DNA from: Linnemannia hyalina | Taxonomy: Eukaryota; Mortierellomycota; Mortierellomycetes; Mortierellales; Mortierellaceae | Length of the DNA stretch: 64,000 bases | Reading direction: 5' to 3' | NCBI GenBank assembly: GCA_019671135.1 | Contig: JAHRHY010000009.1 | Span: 2,232,001 to 2,296,000, forward strand | Made by a program: the position numbers and the translations under genes | Shown here: positions 10,067 to 22,400 of the stretch, piece by piece | How the letters are laid out: the number at the start of each line of letters is the position of its first letter | Position numbering within the stretch: the stretch's first letter is position 1 | The notes under the pieces: model-generated | The model's input: only the letters and a program-made list of their open reading frames with translations | What the model was told of the DNA's origin: nothing | Database searches by the model: none

Positions 10067-11272
10067 TTTTGAATGAGAGAGGCCAGAGAAAGATGCAGCG
10101 GAGTAGAGAGAAAGGTGGAGGTGGAAGTGAGGGGTAGAGAAAGAGGTAAAAGTGTAGGTAGAGTAGGGAAGTGAGAGGTGGAGAAGAAACGGGAGGACAT
10201 TTGAAAACTGGAAAGTTGTTTCTTCCTCTCAAGGAAGACATTCTTACAAGTTCTCGTGATGGCACATGCACGTGATAAGCTGGAGGGTGGTAATAAATCC
10301 GCGATCAACCTCGACTTGATGCCAAGCAATTTCGTGGTGACGTTTGGTGTCTGCCAAGACGGTGAGGGAGTAAGGGCAACAAGAGCAGCTGTACTTGCGT
10401 CCTGAAGGGAAGAGGGCATAACTCCGAGGTAGATACATCGAGATGCAAAGGAGGAGGGCATTGGCAACGAGATGATGGCTTCAATTGCTGCAGAGAAACA
10501 AAGGAGGATGGCAGCCAGCACATCAATGGCAGCGGTATGCGCTCCTGCTTTCTTGTTTCCGCTGTTTCGGATTTATTTGTTGTGTCCTGTGTTCACGGCT
10601 AAAGAGGAGGCGAGGTCGAAAGGGAGAACACCTTGGAGTTCGATATCGAGAGTGGTGGTGGTGGTGTGTGCTTTTATCTACTGGTGCAGATGGACGAGAG
10701 CAAGAGGGTTAGTGTGTTCTAATGTGCATGTAGAGAGAAAGGCGATAAAGCAGGAACGAGCGTCAGAGACGATATATCCCCGGCCGGGATAGCAGCAACG
10801 AGTGTGCTCAAGGAAAGAGGACCTTGTCGTGAAGAAAGGGGAAAGAGGCAGCAAAGAGGCCTCCAGTTCTTGATGGCAACAGGAATCAATTATCGTGGAC
10901 AAGGATCACGGGGAACAGAGACCCATGGCAGCAGCAGAATGTTGGAGGTGGGGAGGGCAGTAAAGAGGCGATGAGGTGAGAGGAGGTGTAAAGAGGAGTG
11001 AGGAGGTGTGGAGAGGTGTGAAGAAGTAATGGGTGTGATGAAGTGTATATTTGCGGAAACAAGCGTCGGTGACTGCTAGTTTGTTTACATCAACTGTGGC
11101 AAGCATGCCTCCGATTGTTATCGAAAGGATGCGAGATAGCATTGCAATCCACTCACCTGTAGCCCTACCACATGTACATCTTGCTCTACCTCACAAGCAT
11201 GGAGCTAGTTTTATTGTCGCTTCAATCTTTTCAGGTTTGCCTGCTCGCTTTGACCTTTTTGGTAGCCTCGGG
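10067..11272. other. Upstream region of the CoA-transferase gene
   Basis: Promoter side of the minus-strand gene, with long GA-rich (plus strand) runs at 10070-10200 and 10600-10800 and GAGGTG repeats at 10960-11040. Open frames on both strands are short and of biased composition. I see no coding signal, RNA gene or mobile element. Confidence 0.5.
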
Positions 11273-11428
11273 CTACTGTTCCTCTGAACGGCGCTTAAGT
11301 CGCTTCAGCGTGTCCAAAAACTCGACGTGGTGACGTGGGAAGATCTTGGGAAAGTCCTTGTCGTCGATGCCAATCGACACGCGACGTAGACCTTCAAGTT
11401 CAGGAGTGGGATCAGGGCGAACGACCTG
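11273..11428 (-). pseudogene. C-terminal fragment of an unidentified host gene
   Basis: On the minus strand the sequence adjoining the solo terminal repeat reads ATQVVRPDPTPELEGLRR, then VSIGIDDKDFPKIF, then PRHHVEFLDTLKRLKRRS ending EEQ and a TAG at 11273-11275. Composition and periodicity are those of real coding sequence. The upstream part of the gene is replaced at 11429 by the mobile element, and no continuation is found on its other side. I do not recognise the protein. Confidence 0.45.
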
Positions 11429-11905
11429 GGTGGCCTTTCACGTCCAAATTATCATATGGTGTTTGTTACATCTCTGTAGATCTCGACGATGACTATGAGA
11501 TGAAAATGTATATATGATACCAAGCATGTAAGACAACATTTTTTGTTTAACTATCCTACTAAACACCATGATATTCTTCAAACAACAAAGTCTTCTTATT
11601 TTTTGCACACCAATCTCTTGAATGACTCCATCTAATATTATACTGTACCCCTCACTGCAAGATTCAGCAGAGTAGTTCTTGTATGTGATCATCTAAAGCA
11701 CTTGTACTCTCAACTGTATCTTTGGGGCGAAATAAAGGGGAGAGATTACATTTTAAAAAATCTTGTGCTGTCTATTGCTATTTTATTCTGTGTTCTGTTG
11801 CCCACTATGAGGAGATATGTCAGCTATGGAAGTCAACACTGCATTCCTTAGGCCTTGGATATTTTTTATATGCTTTTTTATATCCTCTGCACATGGAGGG
11901 GCCCC
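11429..11905 (+). mobile_element. Second solo terminal repeat of the E family
   Basis: It aligns end to end with the E1-E3 direct repeats (GGCCTTTCA..CCAAATTATCATATGG at the left, TATATCCTCTGCACATGGAGGGGCC at the right), about 477 bp, with scattered differences. The flanking trinucleotides (CTG and TAA) do not match, so this copy has been truncated or rearranged at one side. It separates a broken host gene from a decayed Helitron. Confidence 0.75.
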
Positions 11906-12786
11906 TAATTAAAAAAAAAAAAGGTGATATGGATGCGATGGATGTAATGAGAGCCATATCGGCAAAGCATGTTAAAAATAAGGAAATGGAGAAATAAGGA
12001 AAACCGAAATGCAAATGGAAGATGAGTAGAGTAGAGCCGTTGTCTTTTTTTTTCAAACAATCCTGTTTGCTTTTCCTTTTCTTTCTTTTTCTTTCTTTTT
12101 CTTCCACATCTTTCGTCTGCTACATTTTCATCACACCTGTCACTATCGCCGTGTCACTCTTACGTCCACCTCCACCTCCGATGTCTCCTTCTGCCACCTT
12201 TACAGGATACCGACAGACCAGGGCGAGCAACTCAACAAGGTTGCTCCACTGCTACCGCTCCCTCTACTTCCTCCACCCCCTACTCCCTTTTCACCAAGCG
12301 TACCAACACTTTCACCGCCAAACTCAATGCCATCACCCCTTACTGCTCCTCATTCCTCCTCTTCTTCCTCTTCTTCCTCTTCTTCCTCTTCTTCTTCATT
12401 TCCCTCATTTCCCTCTTTTCCCTCCTCTTCCTCCTCCATCAGTAGGCGTGCCAAGTATCGTGGACGTGGAAACGGTCCCCAAAGGCCGACAAGTCGTTGC
12501 TGTCCCTACTATCAAGGGAAATAAACGGCAGTATCGGGGCAAACAGATGACAATTGCTCGGATCATCGCTTATTTGCAGCGCAACTCTTATAATGGCGAC
12601 AGCTGCGAAACCAATTTGGATACTATTTCAGACGAGGGTGTTTACGCTGCAGTCGCTGAAGTGGTTCAATAATTCGAGACTACAAGTCGGACAACAGTTG
12701 AATGGGAAGATGAGGGGAGTGAAAATGGGTCATCGATCAAGCGGCGAAGGCATTGGTGCCGGGAGAATGCTTCCAGCCTGAGGCCT

Positions 12787-12948
12787 ACCATTCCGACCCA
12801 TTTAGGTAACATAAGCGATAACGAAGACCTGCAGAAGGAGAACAGCCGGCTGACACAGGTTGTCCCAGTCACGCATGGTTGTAGCAGCCACACATGGTTT
12901 CAGCCTGATGCCAACCATTCCGGCCCATTTAGGTAACATGAGCGAGCT
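12787..12948 (+). repeat. Two copies of a ~35 bp repeat
   Basis: The segment ACCATTCCGACCCATTTAGG plus a following GTAACATAAGCGA (from 12787) recurs at 12908-12948 with three changes, about 121 bp apart. It lies in extra DNA inside the decayed Helitron and has no coding meaning that I can see. Confidence 0.6.
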
Positions 12949-13639
12949 ATTGCCATCGCATTGCATAATGCACCTCAGTCCTCTGCTATGAAATGTAATG
13001 CTTGCAAACAACTTCGTCACCATCGTACAACTCATCCGGATTGCCTTATGAGCAGGCAGCGCATGATCGTTGCAGAATCTCTTGCTCCTACTCCTTCCAC
13101 GGTCCTTGCAGCTCCCGCTGCTCCTGTTGCCCCTGCTGCTCCTGCTGCTACTGCTGATCTAAGTGTTTTTGGAAATAGAATAGCTGTTAAGGAGCAGGAC
13201 AACACAGTGTACATGATCTTGGGATCGACGAGCGTGATCTGCTCTCATTGTGGTGCTTTACATTGGACAGAGGTAACCGGCTACAATATTACTGTGCTTA
13301 GAAAAACTGATTCAATGAATCACAGTTTTTGACATTCATCAACTTTTCTCATTCTCATCCTAACCCTCTACTCCCAAGTCTCATCTCTTCTCATATACTA
13401 AAACAGAAGTCTCCATGTCACCTATCATAGACAAATTTTCTGTAATTGCATAATTGCACAACCGCGTCCGCATGTCTCCATGCTTGAAATCATGTTATCG
13501 ATAAGATCACCCCTTTTTCTAACCCATCCCCTCTTTTCCTTTACAACAACAATAACAAAAAAACTGCAACAAAGAACAACAGCAAGCAATAGAGAACAAC
13601 AGCAAGCAATAGAGAACAACAGCAACAAAAAAACATCCG

Positions 13640-14015
13640 CCAGCATGGCATGGACAGACAGGAGACATGAGGACGCTGCATGGCATGGAAACACAATAGG
13701 ATGCAGACGCAGCATGGCATGGACGGACATGAGAAAGCGGCATAGCATGGACGGACATGAGGATGCAGGGCATGGACAGACATGAGGAAGCCGCTTGGCC
13801 CTTTTTTTTTTTGGAAAAAGTGCACCAGGGTCATGATGTTAACATCGAAGTGAGAACGTCACTATCAGAGTGGGTTGCATACGCATATTACCCCCTCTAA
13901 GGTGCGAAATAAAATATCCCTCTCTTTCTTCCCATTGACATATTCGACCATACACATACTTTTCAACATGGACAGACATGAAGACGCAGCTTGGCATGGA
14001 CAAACACGAAGACGC
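13640..14015 (+). repeat. Degenerate minisatellite (GCATGGACGGACATGAGG-like units)
   Basis: Variants of GCATGGACGGACATGAGG with a GACGCAG tail recur irregularly between 13640 and 13790, and two weaker units occur at 13967-14015. The open frames on both strands here are by-products of the repeat. It sits where the intact Helitron has its second intron. Confidence 0.6.
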
Positions 14016-15109
14016 GAGCACACATACCACAAGGAAGAACAAGAACAAAGAGACACCAGACACCATTCTACTGAACATGATCAGTGAACAGTAGGGTACC
14101 GGTATGTCTTGGCATAAGGAGAGCCAAAAGGTTGTGTTATTTCTTTTAGAAAAGCGTAAGCATCTCACAATTATCAGTATCAATTTTCTTTAATCCTTGA
14201 CCACATTTTGACATATCTTCTACAGTCTCAAGTTTTATCCTGTTCAACATGGGCAAACCATCCACGCCTCATTATGCCCGTACCGGTACCCGTTCTTCAG
14301 CTGCTGCAAAGTAAGTCTATGTCAGTGTCTGTATGCAACTATGTTCTTTTTTTATGTTCATTTCTATTCGTCCCTGACTGTCAGACCTTCAGTACTATTT
14401 CCTACTTATCGCAGGCAACAGTCCTCTTTGAGCCCTAAGGTCTTGGTTCGGCAGCTGCAGCGCATTGTAAAGGGCGCACCACTCTCAACAATCGCAGGCG
14501 CTGCAATGCAGACGATGCGTAGAACGACAATGCAGCTATTGTGAATGTCTCTGATCCAACCCCTGATGCCCCCGTCAACGACATGACCTCTGATATCGAC
14601 AGCAGAAGCTTCTTGATCTCAACGGCTCCTGTTCATGACCTTGTCCCCGACAACATTACGTATTTTGAGGATGCATATACACACCTCCGGAGTTTCAAGC
14701 CCAAGGTTGCCACTGTTGTTCCCCACCCCAACGCCAACTTCAAAGGTGAGTGGACGTCGATTAAGGGTCTTTTCAGGACCACCTCAACTCAAGATCAGAA
14801 GTAGGAGCAGGAGCAGAGGCAGAAGCGGGAGCAGGAGCAGGGGCAGAAGCAGGTTGCAAAAAACGTCTCTAGCAACAATACACCTACTGTCGCCGTCCCT
14901 GTCACTGGTCAGAACACGGACAAAGACTATGGATTCAATGACGACAATGATTTCATTGACGCCCTGAATGATTTGCTGACGAATGGCAATTTGACAATGT
15001 CTTTTCAATAGACATTCACAATGTCTACCAAAACGGCACCATCAATAGCGATCGCCCGCCCATTGTTGGGACATCCTCGGTTAAATTAGACAAGCGAGGG
15101 CGAATGATT

Positions 15110-15850
15110 GTTGAAGAGGAGACTGACGAGGAATCGGAAGCAGCACCATCGTCCACCACCATTACCACCAGCACCACCAGCACCACCAGCGCCACCAGCA
15201 CTAGCGGTACTAATGCCAACGCCAACGTCTGCGGCTCCAACAGCATCACGAACACGCGCACGCCAGTTCCCACCTCCAGGAGCATGTGCACCAAGTGTGG
15301 GTGTGATGGCCGGAATCCTGTCGACCACCTTGACCATCTTGCCAGGTCTTTGGGACTAAGAGAGCGACCTTGGATGCCTGTGCCGAAAGGTGTAACCAAA
15401 TGGAACTGACCGATAATCTCCCGACAGAGATCGACAATAGCTGGGTCGTGCCTCACAACCTTTGGCTGGCAACCAAGTTCAACACCCACCTCAATGTCGA
15501 GATATGGTCTTCCATCTCTGCCGTGAAATATTTGTACGAGCACATCCGTAAGGTATGTCTTTTGTTCATGCCCCCTTATTTCTATCAAAGCAAAAGAAAC
15601 AATAGTATCGCATCACAAAAGTCAAAGCACTAATGGACATACACAAATTTCTATTTTTCATTTTTCATTTTCCCAATGGACCGAACAGAGCCAAGATCGC
15701 CCTCGAAAAAGAGAAGGGTCTTCTGTTTGCCTCCACTGATCAATCCCATCGTCGTCTTTGCATCCACCAGCACCAACACTAGCACTAGCACTAGCACCAG
15801 CACCAGCAACAGCGCCGCCACTGCCACAGCTACCGCTACAGGGTCTAACA
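15110..15850 (+). repeat. CACCAG-type microsatellites
   Basis: Runs of CACCAGCAC and CACTAGCAC units occur at 15155-15205 and 15763-15835 within the decayed Helitron. They create long Thr/Ser-rich frames that I do not regard as genes. Confidence 0.7.
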
Positions 15851-16291
15851 CCACCGCCACTGAAGGCTCAATCGCTGCACACCAAAAAAAAATGCAGCAA
15901 GCAAGGAGGTACTTTTTTTGGGCATTTTTTTCCCTGCATGTCTGACCATTGCAACACCTTGCTTACTATTTTTTCTCACTCTCTTTTTTTTTACTATCGT
16001 TTGTATAATAGTATCCTTCACGCATCGAGATTCGCGAATCTCGCGATATGAGATACCTCTCTTCCCATGAGAGCATATGGCGCATCCTTGGATATCCTTT
16101 GTACGGTCGTTCACCTGCTGTGCAACGTCTACAGATCCATCTCATAGGCCAGCACAACGTCACATATGCAGATCTACTTTGTGTCACCCGCCGTAACAAC
16201 GACACTCAACTGATGGCCTACTTTAAGCTGAACTAAGAGGACAAGGACACACATAAATATACATACGCTGAGATTCCTAAGCATTACACCT

Positions 16292-17150
16292 ATGACCAAA
16301 ACAATCGCAAATGGGACAACAGGAATCAAAAGGACACCCTCAAGATTGCCTGGATCAACTTTGTCCAGCCTAAGGACGGTTCTATCTCCTTCTATGGCCG
16401 CCTTTCCCACTATGCCACAAGACATCAGCGACAGCATTCTCCGCTACATCCCAAAGTCCGCCTCCGACCATAGCGAAAAATCGCGTGAAGAGCTCGCCAA
16501 GCTGGCGGACTCCCACATTCAAGCCTTGAATGTCGAACAGCAGAAAATATTTGACACAATCGTCGCCTCCATCTCCATACCCGTCCTCCCCCGAAGAACC
16601 AACCTCTATTTTATTGACGGGCCAGGTGGTGCCGGCAAATCTTTTCTCTACAGCACACTGATTGAACAAATCAGTGGTGTTATGAAAAACAATGTTGTTG
16701 TCCTCGCGTCGTCCGGTATAGTAGCTCTGATCCCTCATGGTGGACGCACTGCACACTCTGTCTTCAAGGTCCCCATTCAAGTTTTCAAAGACTCGACCTG
16801 CAATACTACCCGCGAGCAACAAGTCGGATCCATTATTCATGCGGCCGACCTCATCATCTGGGACGAGGCACCCATGATGCATCGAAATGTCTTTGAGTCG
16901 GTGGACCGGATCGTTCGACATATTATGGATCGACCCTTGGTTCCTTTCGGTGGAAAGATTGTTGTGTTCGTGGCAACTTTCGACAGGTGTTTCCAATGGT
17001 TGTTCATGGATCTCAATCTCAAATCGAAGGCGCATGTCTAAAGATGTCTGGAACCATTTGGCCCAAGGTCAAGACACTCAAGCTAACTCGCAACATGCGA
17101 GTCAAGGCGGACGAGAGCAGCCCTTCTTTCGTCGATTTTTTGCTATATGT
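16292..17150 (+). pseudogene. PIF1-type helicase remnant of Helitron H0
   Basis: An open frame to 17041 carries LNVEQQKIFDTIVASI, Walker A GPGGAGKSFLYS, ASSGIVALIPHGGRTAH and the Walker B-like LIIWDEAPMMH. After a frameshift near 17040 the other frame continues with WPKVKTLKLTRNMRVK until Gypsy B starts at 17150. The equivalent part of the intact Helitron is residues ~1390-1550 of its transposase. Motifs IV-VI are missing, so the copy is dead. Confidence 0.8.
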
Positions 17151-17758
17151 GTCACGATAGTAAATCTATAGCTCTTTACTTGGTATCGCCAATAACATAC
17201 GCCTTAACCTATTCATCATACTCATTTCCTAGCCCTTGATCAAGGTTCTCTTTATCTACTTCATTCTATTGCTTGGTCTGCTTTCTTGACAATACCAAGT
17301 CAAACACATAAAGAACCCTGGATCAACCTTTTGTCTGTTTTCTATTAATATACTTCAGCGCTCCAAAAAAAAAAAAAAAAAAAGCCTTTTCCCCAACAAA
17401 ACCAAACCCTATCTTCTTCAAGTTCTTTCCTCTTTTACTACCATCTTCTGTACACAACCCACTACCCTCAGAAACTACAACAACTCTTCACTTTCCGTAT
17501 AAACCACAATGCTACCCGATAGTGAGATCCTTACAGCCAATGCGCGCTTCCAAGCACTGATGGACCGAGTAGCCACACTTGAACAAGTAGGTCAGACGGT
17601 CGCTCCCTTGCAAGCCAAAGTCACCAAACTCGAGGAGACTGTTCAGAAGTACCGTGATATGCTGGATTTCATTCTTTCGAACGAAGATTTCTTCACAAGC
17701 CTGACCGTCAACCTCAACCCTCGATTACTCAGCCTCGAATCCAACGTCCAGAAGATGA

Positions 17759-18066
17759 TGTCGCGTCGTTCCCTATGATCGGTCGACCCTTGGCACGATC
17801 GGTCGACCCTTGGCACGATCAGTTGATCCTTGGGCGCAGTTGAATGAGCCCAAGACAATTAATTAGCATTGCTCACAATCACATATATATATCCCATAGT
17901 ACCCCAAATAGTTTGATCCTTACCTAGTAACTTGAATAATACTTTGTCTACACCTTGAAAACCCATATCTGACTCCCTATTCCCTTTGTTCTCTTCCTCC
18001 ACCTCTCTTCCTGATCCTGCCTAAGAAAAGGTCAACTCTGCCTTGTTCTAGTCTAGATTCTCGACA
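17759..18066 (+). repeat. Left LTR of Gypsy A (308 bp)
   Basis: Ends TGTCG and CGACA. It contains two tandem copies of a 20 bp unit GATCGGTCGACCCTTGGCAC near its start and a TATATATATCCC promoter-like segment at about 17883. Confidence 0.9.
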
Positions 18067-18144
18067 TTACTAGGTCAAACAACTTTGACCTGTTTCTTAT
18101 CCTTTCTGTTTCCCTGTTCCTATAACCCTCCCTCCTACCCTACA

Positions 18145-19320
18145 ATGACACCCGAAGAACGACAAGCAGCCGATGAGACCTTTACCACCCTCCAGAACCG
18201 TGTTCTCGCTCTCGAGGAAACCCTTGAAAGACACAGAGAGATTCTTGATCTTTTCCTCACTCACAAGGATTTTTTTTGCCCAGCTCTCCACCCACTTGGA
18301 ACCAAGATTCATTAACCTTGAAAAGTCCCTCTCGTCTCTGGAGGATGTGGTTAGACGTGATGAACTCGATCGTGCCCTGGCTACCCAGCGCGATAACATT
18401 CTTGCCAGTATAAAAGTTATGGTCGACGTTTCTCCCTCCCGCTCATCTGCCCCCTCCAAGCCCAGGTTTGAGGCCCCCACTGCCTTCTCTGGGAAAAGGG
18501 AAGACTGGAAGACTTTCCAATCGCAGTTGGAGCTATTCTTCTCAATGCCGCTCCCTTGTACCCCACCGATGCCGAAAAAATCATGTTCTCTATTTCTCGC
18601 CTCGGCGACACCGCAGCATTCAAGTATATGGAGAAACATATACCGTCCTTCAAGCTCCCCGCGGAAGAAAGACCCCTTCTCCTCAGTGACCTCAATGTGT
18701 ACTTTAAGTCCATGTCCAAGACTTTTGGAGTCACCAACGCTCACGTTTTGGCCGAGTCCCAGCTCCGAGCCCTGAAACAAAGGGGTTCTGCACTGGACTA
18801 CACGAACAAGTTCATCAACCTTGCCGCGGATACCAAGTGGAATGATGCTGCTATGATCTCGCAGTATCGCATCGGATTGAAAGAGTCTGTCCAGGAAACA
18901 ATGGCTATACACGATGAACCCGACACATTTGCAGATTTCTCTCAACTGGCTATTGACATCGACAATCGACACTTCGGCTACTCCTTTACAAAATCTACTC
19001 AAGCTCGATCATCCACCACCCGTTCCTCAACTACATCAATCGCTCCTCCACGTACTACTTCTTCTGTCCCTCCTGCTTCAACTCCTTCCATGGCCATGGA
19101 TCTTAGCCAGGCTCAACATCGACCCATTGACGCTCAAGAAAAACAACGCCGCAAAGACAACAACCTTTGCACCTACTGTGCTGCCGACGACCATTGGCTT
19201 AAGGACTGTCCTACGAAGCCCATGTTCTCCCCCCGGCCTTTCTCTAAGAATACTCAATCCGTCGCCGCTGCTCAGGCCACTTCTGATGTATCATTCGATT
19301 TGGGAAAAGACGAAGCCTAG
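18145..19320 (+). pseudogene. gag of Gypsy A, frameshifted
   Basis: The start is the ATG at 18145 (MTPEERQAADETF). The reading frame must change near 18275, at a run of eight T, and again near 18545 to follow the homologous gag of Gypsy B. After 18556 it is open to 19320 with RLGDTAAFKYM, RIGLKESVQETM and the zinc knuckle CTYCAADDHWLKDCP. Two frameshifts in ~1.2 kb suggest a broken gag unless they are sequencing errors in homopolymers. The end overlaps the pol frame, which lies at -1. Confidence 0.75.
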
Positions 19321-19451
19321 TAAAGCACGCAGAAGTCCACCTAGGCTTACTCTATAATTTTTCTTCTGCCGACCCCAATGATTCTGACTCTGTACCTATC
19401 ACCATCCCCGTCACTCTTTATTTTCAAGGATCTTCACTTCCTGTTAATGCA

Positions 19452-22400
19452 ATGATCGACTCGGGAGCCACTATTTCTTTTATTCATCAAAACCTTGCCA
19501 AACAGTACGACCTCCCTCTTGCTCAACACCGCCTTGCCATTTCTCTTGCCGACGGATCCGTTCAGACCTCACAACATGCCACTCGCCTTGTCATGCAGTC
19601 AAGTTCGGATCACTTTGAGTTGCAATCCTTTCAATTAATTGCCTTGGGAAATTATTCAATGATCCTGGGAATGGACTGGTTGAAAAATCACAACCCCTCT
19701 ATAGACTGGATCAACAGAACCGTTACCATTTCCTGCACGCCGCATCATAACTTCTCCGCCCTGCCACCGCTTGCTCGATCTACCATGCCTGCGATCATCA
19801 CCAACTTCGACAATCAATCTCGTTCTTCCATGCCGCCCCCTGCTCCTACTCGCAAGGTTACGCCAACCAAGATCACCTCAAACCCCACCAAGTCTCCAGC
19901 CCATCCAAGAAACCCATCTTTGATGAATATCTCCATTATTAGCAACGCCAGCTTCCATCAAATCCTTAAGCAGAAGCAAGGTGTCGGCTATATGATGGAC
20001 GTCTCCCAGATACAAGAGTTATCGACCGCAACCATTGACGATGAACTCGAACAACCAGATATTCAGCTCCCCGACAAGTATGCTGAATACTCCCAAGTAT
20101 TTTCCAAGATGCAAGCCGATCGACTTCCGCCTCATCGACCCTACGATCATACAATCCCTATTGTTGAAGGAGCAACAGTTCCTTTTGGTCCCGTTTATAA
20201 CCTGTCCCAGACCGAGCTTAAAGCTTTACACGAGTACATCAAGGAAAACCTTGCTAAGGCTTTTATTCGTCGGTCAGAATCCCCCGCCGGTGCCCCTATC
20301 CTATTTGTCAAGAAAAAAGACGGCTCCCTTCGTCTCTGCGTCGACTATCGCGGCCTGAATAAGGTCACCACACCAAATCGCTGCCCCCTGCCACTCATAT
20401 CGGAAACGTTTGATCAGTTGGGCAAAGCCAAGTATTTTACCAAGCTGGACATGCGTAGTGCCTACAACCTCCTCCGAATCGCCAAGGGTGACGAGTGGAA
20501 AACCGCTTTTCGCTGCCGCTATGGCCATTTCGAGTATCAAGTAATGCCGTTCGGCCTGATGAATGCACCAGGCACCTTCCAAGCTTTTGTCAACGACGTC
20601 TTGCGTGACTACTTGGATGACTTTGTTGTTGTCTACCTCGATGATATACTCATCTACTCCGATACCCTAGAAGAGCATACTGAGCACGTCAAACGGGTAC
20701 TCAAGAAGATGGAAGCCGCCGGAATATGCCTCAAGCTAGAGAAGTGCGCGTTTGATCAACAGGAAGTCAGCTTTTTGGGTTTTATCATTAGCACTAAGGG
20801 TATTTCCATGGATCCCAGCAAGGTCTCCGCCATTCAAGAATGGTCCACCCCCAAGTCTGCTTTTGATATTCAGGTCTTCCTTGGACTTGCTAACTTTTAC
20901 CGCCGCTTTGTCAAAAACTACTCCAAGATTGCCACCCCTTTAACAGCCCTTCTTAAAAAGAACGCCAAGTTTATCTGGTCCAAGTCTGCCCAGTCCGCCT
21001 TCGATGAGCTCAAGTTACGTCTCATGTCGGGTCCCATCCTTCGACACTTTGATCCCACGAAGGCCTGTGTGATTGAAGCCGATGCTTCGGATTATGCCTT
21101 GGGAGCTGTCTGCAGTCAATATGATGATGCCGGTCTGCTTCATCCGGTTGCATTTTACTCCAGAAAGCTCCTCCCCGCCGAGATGAACTACCAGATCTAT
21201 GATAAGGAGTTATTGGCCATTATCTGTGCTTTTAAACACTGGCGACACTATCTCGAATTCTCCACATCTACCACTGAAGTACTCACTGACCACCGCAACC
21301 TCGAATATTTTACCACCACACGGCACCTCAGCCGCCGCCAAGTCCGCTGGTCTGAAGTCCTTTCTGATTTTAATTTTGTTATCAAGTACCGCCCAGGCTC
21401 CCAGAACGCTGCCGCGGATTCTTTGTCTCGGAGAGACAAACCTAAAGAGGGGGGTACGACTCCCCTGGATAAGACCGCCATGACCCTGCTACCACCGATT
21501 CAATTTTTAAACAACCTTCAAGCCCTACCGCTGCTACCCGAGAAGCAAGCAATTCAAGATCGAATCCGCGCCTTGCTTCCAGATGACTCCACCTTCGGCC
21601 CCATCCTCACTCTGCCTTCCAACAACCAAGACCCTAATAACCCATACTCGATGCAAGATGGCCTTCTACTCCATGAGGGTTTGGTCTGTGTTCCCGACGA
21701 CCCTGACCTCAAGAGGATGATCCTTGAAGAATGTCACGACTCCCTGACGGCTGGCCACTTTGGGATCACCAAAACCTTTGATCTTGTCTCACGTACGTTT
21801 ACTTGGCCTGGCATGCGCAAGTATATCAAGGACTATGTCGGCGGATGCGATGTTTGCCAATGTAGCAAGTCAAGCAATCACAAGCCCTATGGTCTTCTTC
21901 AGCCACTGCCCATTGCAGATCGACCATGGGCTTCCATCTCTGTTGACTTTATTACTCAGCTCCCCGAGTCCAACGGCTACACCGCCATATGTGTCTTTGT
22001 CGATCGCTTCACCAAGATGGCCCACTTTGTACCCACCTCCGACGATATTGATGCCGAAGGAACAGTTCAATTGTTCTTTGAAAGGGTCTTCTCAGCTCAT
22101 GGCCTTCCAGAAGATATTGTGTCGGATCGAGGAATCACCTTTACTTCAAAGTTCACCCAGTCGATCTTCAAGGCCTTACATATCGAACAAAACCTCTCTA
22201 CGGCTTTCCACCCTCGCACCGACGGACAGACCGAAAGAGTCAACTCGGTCCTTGAACAATACCTTCGCTGCTACATTGACTATCAACAATCCAACTGGAG
22301 CACTCTCTTACCCATCGCAGAATTCGCCTACAACAACACCATCCACGCTTCAACAAAAACAACACCCTTCTTTGCCAACTTTGGATATCACCCCAAGTTT

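Larger units (their letters stand above)
11906..17149 (+). mobile_element. Decayed Helitron (H0)
   Basis: In order it contains relics of everything seen in the intact Helitron at 37108-44692. The leader has GAGAGCCAT and GCATGTTAAAAAT (11948-11980). The first-protein gene starts at 12181 (MSPSATFTGYRQ, later SRCCPYYQGK). A zinc-knuckle exon lies at 12960-13330 (CNACKQLRHHRTTHPDC and CSHCGALHWTEV). Rep pieces lie at 14540-15560 (DNSWVVPHNLWLATK, SAVKYLYEHIRK), then a helicase relic. Frameshifts, stops and extra DNA (about 12690-12960 and 13390-14200) interrupt it. No Helitron 5' TC or 3' CTAG end could be placed. Confidence 0.75.

Noticed and set aside
10472..10792. Plus-strand 106-codon frame upstream of the CoA-transferase gene
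   Set aside because: Biased composition from GA/GT-rich DNA, no motif, and overlapping frames of similar length on both strands.
12022..12672. 216-codon protein in the decayed Helitron
   Set aside because: Only short stretches match the accessory protein and they lie in different frames; the Leu/Pro middle is a frameshifted Ser-rich segment, so it is a relic, not a gene.
18097..19002. 301-codon minus-strand frame in Gypsy A
   Set aside because: It lies antisense to gag with its knuckle and capsid motifs, so it is a shadow.
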